A stretch of 64,000 bases of DNA. It comes from JADFQT01 sp965216025 (GTDB lineage Bacteria > Chloroflexota > Dehalococcoidia > Lucifugimonadales > UBA3495). The stretch is from assembly GCA_965216025.1 (NCBI GenBank), contig CBDCEX010000014.1:186001-250000 (forward strand). Direction: 5' to 3'. Below the pieces are notes generated by a model. The model was not told the origin of the DNA and made no database searches. It was given only the letters and a program-made list of their open reading frames with translations. Positions 44,374 to 53,740 of this stretch are shown one piece after another. The first letter of the stretch is position 1; each line of letters opens with the position of its first letter. Made by a program: the position numbers and the translations under genes.

Positions 44374-45090
44374 CTAGGGGTTAATTAGTCCGCTCTGGCG
44401 ACTGACTACAAATGTTTCGCGGCGTTCAACGTAGTCAACCACCGTGTTGATCAAAGCCTCTGGCCGCTCGGCCCCAATCAGGTGCCCGGCGTCATACACC
44501 AGGGAGAGGTGACTATTGGGAATCTCTCGCCGGTAGGTACTCGCGGCACCAGCAGCAACCAACCCGTCCCTTGAGCCGAATATGACCAGCGTGGGGCATT
44601 GAATCTCGCTGAGCCGGCTTTCCGCCTCCCCGTCGTGAGTGCTGCCACCTATGCGGGTGATCAACTCCCGCTCCTTGGCCGAGATTTCGCGGTCGCCCAC
44701 AGCGGGGTTGCCCTTTGGCAGCAGGGTGGTGGGAGAGATCAGGACCAGCGCATCCACCCGGTCTGGGGCCTGCAGCGTGTGCCAAAGGGCAACATTGGCG
44801 CCGAAAGAGGTTCCGATGAGCGTGTATTTCCCAGGTATTATTCTTTCCGTGGCTTGGCCAACAACTTTCGCCAGGTCTTTCACCGAGGACGACTTGGTGT
44901 TGGCCGGTGAGGAACCAAACCCCGGCAACTCCAACCCAACTACGCTAAACCTTTGAACCAGCACGTCTTGGAGCTTGGAAATCCCCCCCGAAATGCTGTC
45001 CAGAATGACTACCGGATCGCCCTGCCCGGCTGCCAGGCACTTAATGCGAAAGCCGCCAGCTTCGATGTAGCTCTCTTGAAATATCACCAT
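44374..45090 (-). CDS. Alpha/beta hydrolase
   Basis: 238 residues from the ATG at 45090; codons further upstream are mostly MITE-A sequence. Alpha/beta-hydrolase fold: FRIKCLAAGQGDPVVILDSI (first strands), VVGLELPGFGSS, nucleophile elbow YTLIGTSFGANVALWHTL (G-T-S-F-G), acid around IFGSRDGLVAAG, and His in VYDAGHLIGAERPEAL. A complete Ser-Asp-His triad is plausible. It sits between two paralogous luciferase-like monooxygenases on the same strand, suggesting hydrolysis of an ester or lactone they make (Baeyer-Villiger style), by inference. Confidence 0.85.
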   Translation of the reverse strand: MVIFQESYIEAGGFRIKCLAAGQGDPVVILDSISGGISKLQDVLVQRFSVVGLELPGFGSSPANTKSSSVKDLAKVVGQATERIIPGKYTLIGTSFGANVALWHTLQAPDRVDALVLISPTTLLPKGNPAVGDREISAKERELITRIGGSTHDGEAESRLSEIQCPTLVIFGSRDGLVAAGAASTYRREIPNSHLSLVYDAGHLIGAERPEALINTVVDYVERRETFVVSRQSGLINP

Positions 45091-45143
45091 CTCCAGGTTA
45101 ATAGCCTCCTCTATCCTTGGTCCCCTGCGCCGGTTATACGAAG

Positions 45144-45321
45144 CTAGAAATCTGGCCGGAAACCTCGATTCTCCCCAAACCGTCGTTTTCATAACGTCGA
45201 TTATCGATGAAATAGCGGGTGTTTCAACGTAATACAAGTACTACTGTGCCGCATAAGATTGGAATACGTCTGATTGGCGTAGCGTAAAACCCGGCCAATG
45301 GCTTTCCGGCCAGACTTCTAG
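45144..45321. repeat. MITE-A copy 3 (178 bp, inverted)
   Basis: Inverted relative to copies 1 and 2. Its ends CTAGAAATCTGGCCGGAAAC and TTTCCGGCCAGACTTCTAG are the best-preserved inverted repeats of the three. The CTAG at 45318 provides the TAG stop codon of the downstream-coded monooxygenase gene, and the element adds about 30 apparent codons before the hydrolase start. Confidence 0.88.
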
Positions 45322-46421
45322 AACTCTTTTATGCGGGGTAAGACTTCTTTTCCGAACAGCTCGATTTCCTTCATCACTTCCCGGTGTTTTAGGGTCGGCT
45401 GCTGGAAGAACAGGTCTACCACACCAGCTCCGCATTGGTCATGAAAGGCCTTTAGCTGCTTTACTATCGTGTCTGGCCCGCCCAAAAAGCTAAGTCCCCG
45501 GGCCAAACCTCCAACGTCGCCCTGAGCGCTGCCAGCCAGAACATTACGCAGGTCGAATTCATCACCGGCGCGCGCTGCCCGTATTGCTTGCGCCACGACC
45601 GGTCGCAAAGGGATTGCCGGCTTGAGCCCGTCCCGCTGCGCCTCCTCGAACCAATCCTCCGCCTGCCGGTCCGTTTCCGCCAAGTAGATGCTACCTCGAT
45701 ATACTACCTGGTCGGGCTTGGGCTGCCAGCCCGCTTCCTCGCACCATCCCCGGTATTTTTCGGTGATTTCGGCCATTTGGGCCACTGGAATGAAAGAGAC
45801 CCCTAAACCTAGATGGTGCTGGGCCGCGTACTGAATGGTGTCGTCGCTCCTGGTTGCTACAATCACCGGGGGATGGGGCTGCTGTACCGGCCTGGGCCAG
45901 ACGGACACGGTGCGAAACTGGTAGTAGCGCCCTTCCCAAGAGAAGGGCTGGGGTTCGGTCAGTGCCTTGATTATTAGGTCCATGCCCTCCAACAGCCTCC
46001 CCCTCCCTTCGGAGGGGTTTACACCGTAGACCTGATCCTCGTTGGGGGTGCCGCGCAGGAAGCCCATTATGAGTCGCCCGTTGGTCAGGTTGTCCAAAAG
46101 ACCCAACTCCTCCGCAACTCGCACCGGGTTGTTCAGCGGCAGCAAGTGACCTAGCACAGCTATCTTGGCCTTCTTGCACCGCTCCGCCACCGCTGCCGCC
46201 ATAACTGCAGGCGTTCCCGTGGCGATGCGGCCGGAATAGTGGTGCTCGGAGAAGCTGATCCACTCAAAACCCATCTCCTCCGCAAACTCACACTCATCCA
46301 TCCCTTCCTGGTAGCTCCGTACCGAGGTCTTGGGATCGTCATAGACTGGCGGTATCGGCCACGTTGCCGGAAACTTGTGCCGCTGGGAGTACCCCATTGC
46401 GCCCAGATAAGATGCCTTCAT
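45318..46421 (-). CDS. Luciferase-like flavin monooxygenase 3
   Basis: 367 residues, ATG preceded by AAGGGAGGGAGACC. Same barrel signatures as its paralogue at 43083: FEWISFSEHHYSGRIATGTP, IAVLGHLLPLNNPVRVAEEL, LLDNLTNGRLIMGFLRGTP, PPVIVATRSDDTIQYAA and FLGGPDTIVKQLKAFHDQCG. It ends EVLPRIKEF exactly like the paralogue, with its TAG supplied by MITE-A copy 3, so the insertion hit the stop codon without changing the protein. The substrate is unknown. Confidence 0.88.
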   Translation of the reverse strand: MKASYLGAMGYSQRHKFPATWPIPPVYDDPKTSVRSYQEGMDECEFAEEMGFEWISFSEHHYSGRIATGTPAVMAAAVAERCKKAKIAVLGHLLPLNNPVRVAEELGLLDNLTNGRLIMGFLRGTPNEDQVYGVNPSEGRGRLLEGMDLIIKALTEPQPFSWEGRYYQFRTVSVWPRPVQQPHPPVIVATRSDDTIQYAAQHHLGLGVSFIPVAQMAEITEKYRGWCEEAGWQPKPDQVVYRGSIYLAETDRQAEDWFEEAQRDGLKPAIPLRPVVAQAIRAARAGDEFDLRNVLAGSAQGDVGGLARGLSFLGGPDTIVKQLKAFHDQCGAGVVDLFFQQPTLKHREVMKEIELFGKEVLPRIKEF

Positions 46422-46587
46422 GGTCTCCCTCCTTACCCTGCCTTACCCAACATCTTGATGGTCGGCTGTAAACTGGACCGCTAGCTGTCATCTAGTGCCG
46501 GTCATGATACAGGAACTTCCAAAGGGAAAAAGGACCAGCTTTTTTAAGCTCGCATATTCTCGCAGATTAATGATGGGCTGTTTAGAA

Positions 46588-47604
46588 TCAAACGTCTATA
46601 CGGTATACCCTGGCCGCGTTGTCGTGAAACATGGCGGCGCGTTCGGAAGCTGAGTAATCCTGGGTCAGCCCTTTGAAGGCGTTGTACATCACATTGTAGG
46701 AGTAGGACACCTTATCCGGCGGGAAGTTGCTTTCGAACATACACCGGGCCGGGCCGAACTGCTCGATGCAGTAACTGATCCAGGGGGACATGGACTCCGC
46801 CAGCTCTTCCGAGCCGATGGGAACCGTGCGGGCATGCCAGCCAAAACCCAGGCGAGGCATTCCCAGACCACCTAGCTTGACCGTGACATTGGGGCATTCA
46901 GCCACCGCGGCGATGCCGCGGCGCCAGGCCGCTATTACCTCGTCGTCTTGGTTAGCGTAAATACCTACTCGGCTGACCCCTCCGATGTGGTTTAGAATAA
47001 TGGGCAGGTCGGGCACTGTCCTAGCGAAGTCTGCCAACTCGGGCAATTGCGGGAAGGACAGCATAGTATCCAGGGACAATCCCTGGCGCGCCAACACCTG
47101 TGCCCCAGCCCGGAAAGTGTTGTTGGCCAGAATGCCCTCGCTTTCCCGGTTTTCCAGAGCCGGGTCCGGGCTCCAGGTAACGTTGTGCCGTATACCCTTG
47201 AAGCGGTTGGGGCTGGCCGCCTGCAGCGCTTCCAAGACCACGGCCACACCTTCCCCCAGCTTCAGGTCGGCGCGGCCGACGATGGCTGACGCGGCCCGGC
47301 TGGACCCGTAGAGTCCACTGGCGCTGGCCGACGCTAGACCCTGTACGAATTCGACTTCACCTACAGGACGCATCTGCTCCGGGCCGTCAGCCCGGTACAT
47401 GGATCTCGCCTCAACAAACACGGTGGACCGGACGGCGTGTCCGCTGTCAATGTCGGCGATCAGTTCATGGAGAAGGTACCGCTGGTAGGGAATGCTTAGC
47501 GGACGCAAATCCCAGAAGTGGTGATGAGGATCACAGATGGGAATCTCCGGCTCCAGAGTCGATTCCTGGGTTAAAGCCAGCCAGTCGTTGCCTCCGAAAG
47601 GCAT
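46588..47604 (-). CDS. Amidohydrolase-family (TIM-barrel) hydrolase
   Basis: 338 residues from the ATG at 47604 (TTGGAGG upstream). Amidohydrolase-2 type: the N-terminal metal motif ICDPHHHFWDLR, later LPIILNHIGG with a ligand His, and the C-terminal MFESNFPPDKVSYSYN, where the Asp/Glu region closes the active site. Relatives include 2-pyrone-4,6-dicarboxylate lactonase and gamma-resorcylate decarboxylase-like enzymes. This suggests an aromatic or lactone substrate, in keeping with the neighbouring oxygenases. Confidence 0.82.
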   Translation of the reverse strand: MPFGGNDWLALTQESTLEPEIPICDPHHHFWDLRPLSIPYQRYLLHELIADIDSGHAVRSTVFVEARSMYRADGPEQMRPVGEVEFVQGLASASASGLYGSSRAASAIVGRADLKLGEGVAVVLEALQAASPNRFKGIRHNVTWSPDPALENRESEGILANNTFRAGAQVLARQGLSLDTMLSFPQLPELADFARTVPDLPIILNHIGGVSRVGIYANQDDEVIAAWRRGIAAVAECPNVTVKLGGLGMPRLGFGWHARTVPIGSEELAESMSPWISYCIEQFGPARCMFESNFPPDKVSYSYNVMYNAFKGLTQDYSASERAAMFHDNAARVYRIDV

Positions 47605-47849
47605 ATTGCTGCCTCCAAGGTGGACTTTGGTACGGGGCAATCATATCACGGTCAAAATCTATCGATGGCCGGAAGAGTCAATTTGGCCGACTGCAAGTGT
47701 TTCATCGGGAACTGAGCTACGCAGTTGAGTTTGGACAATTACGCCACCGAGCTGGGCATGCAACCCCTGATGGAGCGAGGGCTATCCCAGCGTGGTATCC
47801 TCAAGGCGTAACAAACCGGAGCATAAAGTTAGCTGGAGGTAAATATCTG

Positions 47850-48728
47850 ATGACCACTGTAGGTACGGGCGATTACACATATACCCAGGTGGAGGACTGG
47901 GCCAAGCTACCATCGGGAGAGAGCTTTGCCATGGTGAGCGCCGTGGCAACCGATTCCCAGGACCGGGTCTACGCCTTCCAGCGTAAGGACCCGCCCATAG
48001 TCATCTTCGACCGCCAGGGTAACTTCCTCAGCTCCTGGGGAAATGGCTCCTTCCTCTATGCCCACAGCATCTACATTGAGAATGACATCATTTACCTGAC
48101 CGACCGGGACAGCTCGGTATGCATCATCTACACTCTGGATGGTAAGCCTATTCAGATGCTAGGCCGCCACGGCGTCCACTCCGACACCGGCTGTGAAAAC
48201 CCGGGAGACCTGGTGCCCCGAGCGGCCGGACCCTTTAACTACCCCAGCGAGCTGGTGCCGGCCCCATCCGGAGACCTGTACGTTACCGATGGATACCGCA
48301 ACGCTCGGGTCCACCGTTTCTCCGGCCAGGGCGAGTTCAAGCAATCTTGGGGTGAGCCGGGCAAAACCGGACCCAGCCAATTCCACCTACCCCACAGCCT
48401 GATCGTAACCAAGGACGAGAGGATCATCGTCTGCGACCGGGAGAACCACCGCATCCAGGTCTTCGATTTGAACGGTGAATTTCTGTCTATGTGGAACGAC
48501 ATCCAACGACCAATGGATATATCGGTCGACCGGGACGGTAACTTTGTGGTCAGTGAAGGTCCCGTTGAGGGCTCATCGTCCCGCGTTAGCGTCCTGGCCC
48601 CGGACGGCAGGGTGCTGTCCCGTTTCGACTGCCGAGGTGGCCATGGTAGCTGGGTGGACGCCAATGGGGACATCTACGTAGGCGTGGGCGACCCAGGCGG
48701 AGTGGATAAATTTGTCCGGCAAAGCTAG
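47850..48728 (+). CDS. NHL-repeat beta-propeller protein
   Basis: 292 residues from the ATG at 47850 (GGAGGT upstream). Repeated blades with the NHL pattern: AVATDSQDRVYAFQRKDPPI, FNYPSELVPAPSGDLYVTDG, NARVHRFSGQGEFKQSWGEP, FHLPHSLIVTKDERIIVCDR, and NHRIQVFDLNGEFLSMW. About six blades, no signal peptide. Resembles the peptidylglycine alpha-amidating lyase-type propellers that accompany catabolic clusters in environmental bacteria. Function unknown: a lyase or a scaffold. Confidence 0.82.
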   Translation: MTTVGTGDYTYTQVEDWAKLPSGESFAMVSAVATDSQDRVYAFQRKDPPIVIFDRQGNFLSSWGNGSFLYAHSIYIENDIIYLTDRDSSVCIIYTLDGKPIQMLGRHGVHSDTGCENPGDLVPRAAGPFNYPSELVPAPSGDLYVTDGYRNARVHRFSGQGEFKQSWGEPGKTGPSQFHLPHSLIVTKDERIIVCDRENHRIQVFDLNGEFLSMWNDIQRPMDISVDRDGNFVVSEGPVEGSSSRVSVLAPDGRVLSRFDCRGGHGSWVDANGDIYVGVGDPGGVDKFVRQS

Positions 48729-49080
48729 CCCCTTAGCCTGAGGTTTGATGAGCTATTCCTGACCGATGATGCCCGGCTACGGCACCTGGTGATGGCCTAT
48801 AGGAAAGTTACTGGGGCAGGGCCAATCGTCACGTCGCCGGGTCGGACTTCATCATCGCCTACCTGGCCCGCCTGGCCGGCCGGTGACTGGCCAATATGTG
48901 CTGGACCGTCGGGCTCTACGCTACGACGACCACGGCTTCGAAACCGCAGAATGAGCTTTCAACCCGATTAATTCCCATCCAGGGAAGGAGTAAACTCGGC
49001 TCGCACGGCTATCGGGTTAGCGGCCAAGCTGCTACCATCCGCCTTGGTTTTATACTGCATATGGGGGTTGTCACTTCAAA
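48729..49080. other. Intergenic with possible coding remnants
   Basis: About 350 bases. Short segments such as SLRFDELFLTDDARLRHLVM read like protein but frames change repeatedly and no family is recognisable. Confidence 0.3.
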
Positions 49081-49548
49081 ATGTCTAACTTGATCCGAGG
49101 TGAAAGGGTAGGGCGCCAGGCAAAATTGCGCGTAGGAGCTTCGGCAATCATTTTCGACCGTGCCAGACAAAAAGTTCTGTTGACCCGGCGTTCTGACAAT
49201 GGGCGGTGGTGCCTGCCGGGCGGAGGCATGGACCCAGGGGAGAGTGGGGAGGAGACCTGTATTAGAGAGGTGTTGGAAGAGACCGGGCTGGAGGTGGAGG
49301 TTACAAGACTAGTCGGAGTTTATACCAGTCCGAACATCATGGTTGAATACGCTGATGGTAACAGAGTACAGCCTGTTGTATTTAGCTTCGAGGCAGCGGT
49401 CGTTGGTGGAGAATTAGGCCTTAGCGATGAAACAACCGAGTATGGGTATATCGCTGTCGATGAATTGGATACCGTGGACTTGATGGAACACCATAGAGAA
49501 CGCATTGAGGATGCGGTGCAGGACCGGGCAGCAGCGTTTTTCAGATAG
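49081..49548 (+). CDS. Nudix hydrolase
   Basis: 155 residues. The Nudix box is complete: GGGMDPGESGEETCIREVLEETGLEV contains G-x5-E-x7-REVLEETG, shown here for its key residues only (Gly, Glu, Arg-Glu, Glu-Glu). Preceding RRSDNGRWCLPGG and following VTRLVGVYTSPN are typical. It hydrolyses a nucleoside-diphosphate-linked substrate; which one is not evident. No strong ribosome site was seen before the ATG. Confidence 0.88.
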   Translation: MSNLIRGERVGRQAKLRVGASAIIFDRARQKVLLTRRSDNGRWCLPGGGMDPGESGEETCIREVLEETGLEVEVTRLVGVYTSPNIMVEYADGNRVQPVVFSFEAAVVGGELGLSDETTEYGYIAVDELDTVDLMEHHRERIEDAVQDRAAAFFR

Positions 49549-49643
49549 AGTAGGGACCAGGCCGAAATTTGAAAGGCTGCGGTGACCCCCAGAAAAGACC
49601 GGCATCCGCAATGAACGTCTTGGCGGCCCTAAAAGGCTGTTAC

Positions 49644-50204
49644 TCATATAGGTAGCGCCTTCTCGGTCAGCTCCGCCGGTAGCTCCACCCCGAAGGCGTT
49701 GACGTTGAAGGCCAGCATGGAGTAGCAACCCATTAACGTGGTGAGCTCGGTCAGCCCCTGAACTCCGAACTGGGTCAGTGCGGCGTCAAAGGCAGACTGG
49801 CTAACCCGGCGAGTGCGGAAGAACTCTCGGCCGTAATTTATCACCGCGGCCTCGTCATCGGCCAGGCCTGGAAGCTCATTCTTATCGCGTAGGGCGTCGA
49901 CGATGTCATCTCGCAATCCGGCTGTTCGAGCATACGGAGCATGGGCGTTCCAGATGAACTGGCAGTCGTTTTCTCGCGCTGCGACCAGCATAGCCAACTC
50001 TCGGATCTTCCGGTCTAGGGACGAGCTCTCCCCCCGCAGGAATCCCGCCAAGCCCAGCGCGCGCTTTGCTACCTCGGGAGCGTTGAGCATCACCGAGCCG
50101 GGTCCGCTGGTGGGCACTTCGCCGCGTTGTTGTACCATTTCGTCGAAAGCAGCCCTCTGGTCCTCGGCGATGCTATCTCTGTTTAAAGCAGGTGTACGGG
50201 CCAT
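49644..50204 (-). CDS. Carboxymuconolactone decarboxylase/AhpD-fold protein
   Basis: 186 residues from the ATG at 50204, placed six bases after GGAGG (the earlier ATG at 50216 contains that site). Helical AhpD-like fold: LDRKIRELAMLVAARENDCQ, FIWNAHAPYARTAGLRDDIV, and a second half NYGREFFRTRRVSQSAFDAA. The CxxC of peroxidase-type AhpD proteins is missing, so the gamma-carboxymuconolactone decarboxylase-like class is more likely. Aromatic-degradation context is consistent. Confidence 0.8.
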   Translation of the reverse strand: MARTPALNRDSIAEDQRAAFDEMVQQRGEVPTSGPGSVMLNAPEVAKRALGLAGFLRGESSSLDRKIRELAMLVAARENDCQFIWNAHAPYARTAGLRDDIVDALRDKNELPGLADDEAAVINYGREFFRTRRVSQSAFDAALTQFGVQGLTELTTLMGCYSMLAFNVNAFGVELPAELTEKALPI

Positions 50205-50441
50205 TCTATCCTCCATATCCTCGGCAGCGTTATGTTAAATGGGAACCCTGGTTACTGTACAACAAGCTCTCCGGAATTAGTAGTTGAAATTATGGGCCAC
50301 TCTCCAGCTGAGAGGATAATTTCGGCTTGCTCCAGTAGTTCCCGCAATCCGAAAATCTCTGGCGTGGGGAGGTTAGCATAGGGGCTTATACAGCTGCGGC
50401 CGCCGATTCCGGCAGGCCAACCCCCATCTAACGGAACTCGG

Positions 50442-51551
50442 CTAACGGAACTCGGCCGGTTGAGGGAAGGTGGACAACAACGGGGAGAGAGTGGTTAGCC
50501 CCTCCTTGTCGATACTGTCGACGGTTGCACGGCCGCACATGCCCATGGTCGCGTCCAGCTCGTCCCGAAGTATTTCCAAGACTGCCGATGCCCCAGCCTC
50601 CCCATCCACGGCCAATCCCCAGAACAAGGGACGTCCGATAAGCACGGAGCGGGCGCCCAGCGCCAAAGCCTTGTATATGTCGGTTCCCCTTCTGATGCCG
50701 CCATCCAAGTATACCTCGGCCTTACTATCGACCGCCGCCACCACCTCCGGCAGCACCTCTATGGTCGCCGGAGTGGTGTCTAGGTAACGCCCCCCGTGGT
50801 TGGAAACGATGACGGCCTTGGCCCCGTTTTCGGCGGATAGCCTGCCATCCTCGCCGGCCATGATCCCTTTGACCACCACCGGTAAGCGAATGCTGGAGGC
50901 AAACCAGTCCAGGTCCGACCAGACGGCTGCGGTATCCCGAATATCACTGGGGCCGGCCGGGGCGTCGGCGGCAAATTTCCAGCTGTGGCTACCCAAATCC
51001 AGCTGAGCGTAGTTAGGAGAAACCGGGCCCACGTAGCCATTTCTAATATTGCGCTCTCGCTTTGGCTTAATCTTGGCATCTAGCGTCATGCAGATGGCTG
51101 AGTAGCCAGCCTCCTCGGCCCGGGCCGCCATCTCCAAGGTCAAACCCCGGTCCTTGAAAAAGTACTGCTGGAACCACAGCGGGCCGGAAGCCGATGCCGC
51201 CACGTCTTCCAGAGTGCGGGAGGCATGGGAGCTAAGGATCATCAAAGTGCCCGCCGCGCCAGCAGCTTTGACCGACGCGATTTCCGCGTCGGGATGGGCG
51301 GCGCTGTGGTTACCCGCTGGATCGAGCATGACCGGGAGAGAAATCTTTTGCCCCAGCACCGTGGTGCTCAGGTCTCGTTGGCTGACGTCCACCATCATAC
51401 GAGGGCGGATCATTATGGAATCGAAAACCCCTCTGGTGCGCCGGATGGTTATCTCGTCGGTGGCTCCCCCGGCGATAAAATCGTAGTGCCCCTTTTCGAT
51501 TTTATCTTTGGCCAATTGCTCGTATTCAAAGATGTTCACCGGTTCCGCCAT
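50442..51551 (-). CDS. FMN-dependent alpha-hydroxyacid dehydrogenase/oxidase
   Basis: 369 residues from the ATG at 51551 (GGAGG upstream). Glycolate-oxidase/lactate-oxidase family TIM barrel: YDFIAGGATDEITIRRTRGV, PVMLDPAGNHSAAHPDAEIA, GPLWFQQYFFKDRGL, LPVVVKGIMAGEDGRL, catalytic His in VIVSNHGGRYLDTTPATIEV, and FMN-phosphate site VYLDGGIRRGTDIYKALALG. Oxidises a 2-hydroxy acid to the 2-oxo acid using FMN. The usual SNHGGRQLD has Tyr for Gln here. Confidence 0.9.
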   Translation of the reverse strand: MAEPVNIFEYEQLAKDKIEKGHYDFIAGGATDEITIRRTRGVFDSIMIRPRMMVDVSQRDLSTTVLGQKISLPVMLDPAGNHSAAHPDAEIASVKAAGAAGTLMILSSHASRTLEDVAASASGPLWFQQYFFKDRGLTLEMAARAEEAGYSAICMTLDAKIKPKRERNIRNGYVGPVSPNYAQLDLGSHSWKFAADAPAGPSDIRDTAAVWSDLDWFASSIRLPVVVKGIMAGEDGRLSAENGAKAVIVSNHGGRYLDTTPATIEVLPEVVAAVDSKAEVYLDGGIRRGTDIYKALALGARSVLIGRPLFWGLAVDGEAGASAVLEILRDELDATMGMCGRATVDSIDKEGLTTLSPLLSTFPQPAEFR

Positions 51552-51953
51552 TTGAGGGCCTCCAAAGGGCGCTGAATTCAAAGCATTGTACAACAAAAGC
51601 TCTTTGCGATAGAGCGGCTCCCCTAAAAAGACCCTCTTGGAATGAAAGCCCCACTGGCATAAGGGGTTAACGTGCAGCCAAACAGCGGCTATGATTAACC
51701 AAGCCAACACACCATGGGGGTAAATGTGGCTGCAAGACCGTCAGAGGGGCAAGTAGCATTCGTCACCAGGGCGGGCAGTCAGTATGATCTGGGAAATACG
51801 GAAATACAAGGTAGGGCGGCACAAGCTGCTAGGATCGATTCAGGCTGCCTCCGGCCAAGGCCGGCCGGTGAATCTGGATTAAGAATCCATATAAGTGGCA
51901 TCGCCAACGGGGATTGCGGGTTAAAAGTAGGGTAATTAACAGGAGGCGTTGAC
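51552..51953. other. Intergenic, nothing recognised
   Basis: 400 bases between divergent genes. It holds the leader of the NIPSNAP gene, with AGGAGG at 51941-51946; no other feature was identified. Confidence 0.35.
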
Positions 51954-52584
51954 ATGACTTCTCAGCTTCGTATCTACACTATCAATCGCGCACCAAATAT
52001 CGCGGTATGATGGACGAGTGGGTAAAGCTTTTCACCGAGACCATCGTTCCCATCTAAGAGAAGCACGGTATCAAAATCGAAGGTATGTGGGTGAGTGAGG
52101 ACAGTACTCAATTCATATGGATTCGCAGCTTCACCAACTCGGAGGACGTGAAGGCCAAGGAGGCCGCGTTCTACGGGTCTCCGGAGTGGAACGCTGTAAT
52201 GGACCACGCGCGAAGCCATATAGCGAGGACGGTCGTCCAAACCATGGAACCGGCCCTTAATGTGTCGGGCGACAGTCTGAGGAGAGGACCCGGCAAAGCC
52301 TGCGAGCTTCGCATCTACACCATCAGTCGGGGCATGGTGGAGCCATGGGTCAAGTTCCACACCGAGACCCTTGTTCCGCTGCACGAGAAGCTGGGTATCC
52401 GGGTTGAAGGGTCCTGGGTGAATGAGGACAACAACCAGCTCATCTGGATTCGCACTTTCGACGACGCCGAGGATAGGAAGGTTAAGATGGAAGCATGGCG
52501 CGGGTCCCCACAGTGGAAATCTGCGAGGGAGCTCGTCTTTACTCACTTGGCGCGGCTTGACGTTCAACCCATGCGGCCTATCTA
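51954..52584 (+). pseudogene. Tandem NIPSNAP-domain protein with broken first domain
   Basis: Two ferredoxin-like NIPSNAP domains in tandem. The start is ATG 51954 after AGGAGG (MTSQLRIYTINR). A frameshift near 52000 and an in-frame TAA at 52055-52057 (TIVPI-stop-EKHGI) break domain one. From 52085 the frame is clean: MWVSEDSTQFIWIRSF, then domain two with LRIYTISRGMVEPWVKF, ETLVPLHEKLGIRVEGSWV and QLIWIRTFDDAED. An internal start at 52085 could still make about 166 residues. The stop codon is shared with the end of IS630 copy 2, which inserted at the CTAG formed by ATC-TAG. Confidence 0.75.
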
Positions 52585-53465
52585 AACCAAAGCCAAGGTG
52601 GGAACTACATTGGGCAGTGATGGCAAAGGCACGGTAGCTGTCATCATCAAAGCATCGGCTCGGGCCTGTAACCGGGTTCGGCAGCGATGTTTCACTTCTT
52701 CCTTACGATGAATTAGCCCGCCGAAGAATTGATTCATCTTCTCTTGGACTTTGGCTTTTGTTCCCAGGCATTCGTTGGCCGTGACCTCTTCCCTGGCCCA
52801 GTCCCAGACGGCTTCGTCGGCGTTGAAGTCTGGACTGTAGGCCGGTAAGGCCACCAACCTCAGATGCAAGTCAGGAGTGGTCAAATAGCTGCGAATCGCT
52901 GCTCCTCGGTGGGCTGGCCCATTGTCCCAGATTACTACCAGAGGTCCAGGATGGTTTGCTCTTAGCTGCTGTAAAAAGGCGGTGGAGGTCTCGGCATTGC
53001 TGTTTCCAGCTATTTCCATGGCTTCCACCTCCCCAGTCTCCAGACAAACTCCGAGTAGTAGCAGGCCTTCTCTCCCCACCGGGGACTGGTGGAGTCCACC
53101 AGCGCTGCCTCTCCCTTGAGTACCCATTTGCCTCGCAGGTCGGCATCGGCCCGAAAGTGGGCTTCATCCACGAAGAAGATCTTGGCTCCACTCTCTTGGG
53201 CCTCCTCTCGGATTTGGCTGTACTGGAGGACGAAGGCTTTCCGTTCTTCATCCTTGGCTTTCAGGAGGCGTTTCTTGGGTCGCTTCAGCACGAAGCCCAA
53301 CCGATGGAGGTAGTTCAAGCAACTGCTCCGACTCAGTCCCAGGTCAAAGCTCTGCTTGAGAAATTGCCTTACTACTTTCCAGTTCCAGTTGGACAATTCA
53401 ATCCCCGCCTCCCCAGGCGGATTTTGCACCGCAGACTTCAGTTGGTTCTGTTGACCTCGGTTCAA
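52582..53465 (-). pseudogene. IS630 transposase ORF B, one-base deletion
   Basis: Same as the catalytic ORF B of copy 1 but with one C missing near 53051 (AAACTCCGAG against AAACTCCCGAG), which splits the DDE domain after the first Asp. The remaining triad residues are in another frame. This copy depends on copy 1 for movement. Confidence 0.9.
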
Positions 53466-53740
53466 GACGGGGGGGAACCCCCAGTCTGCTCAAAGACCAA
53501 ACCTTGGGCCCCGCCTTGGCGAAAGTTGTCCAGCCAGTTTCCGATGGTATGAGGCTCTCTGTCCAAAGCCTCAGCCACTTGAGTGGCCGACCACCCTTGG
53601 GCCAACAACCATAGCCCATGCCATCGCTCTCGCTCCCGAGGTGTTGGCGCCCGATACATCCTTTCCCGTAAGTCGCCTACATCCAGTTGCCACCGTTCCA
53701 AGAGTTGCACTATGTCTGTCATCCCTTCCACCACCGCCAC
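53462..53740 (-). CDS. IS630 transposase, helix-turn-helix ORF A (copy 2)
   Basis: 92 residues, identical to copy 1 apart from one Glu-to-Asp change (ALDREPHTIG). It ends at the same run of seven C. Without a functional ORF B it can give only the DNA-binding part. Confidence 0.8.
   Translation of the reverse strand: MAVVEGMTDIVQLLERWQLDVGDLRERMYRAPTPRERERWHGLWLLAQGWSATQVAEALDREPHTIGNWLDNFRQGGAQGLVFEQTGGSPPS

Noticed and set aside
44374..45237. Hydrolase start at 45237
   Set aside because: Most of the first 49 codons are MITE-A sequence; the family sequence and a usable ribosome site begin at 45090.
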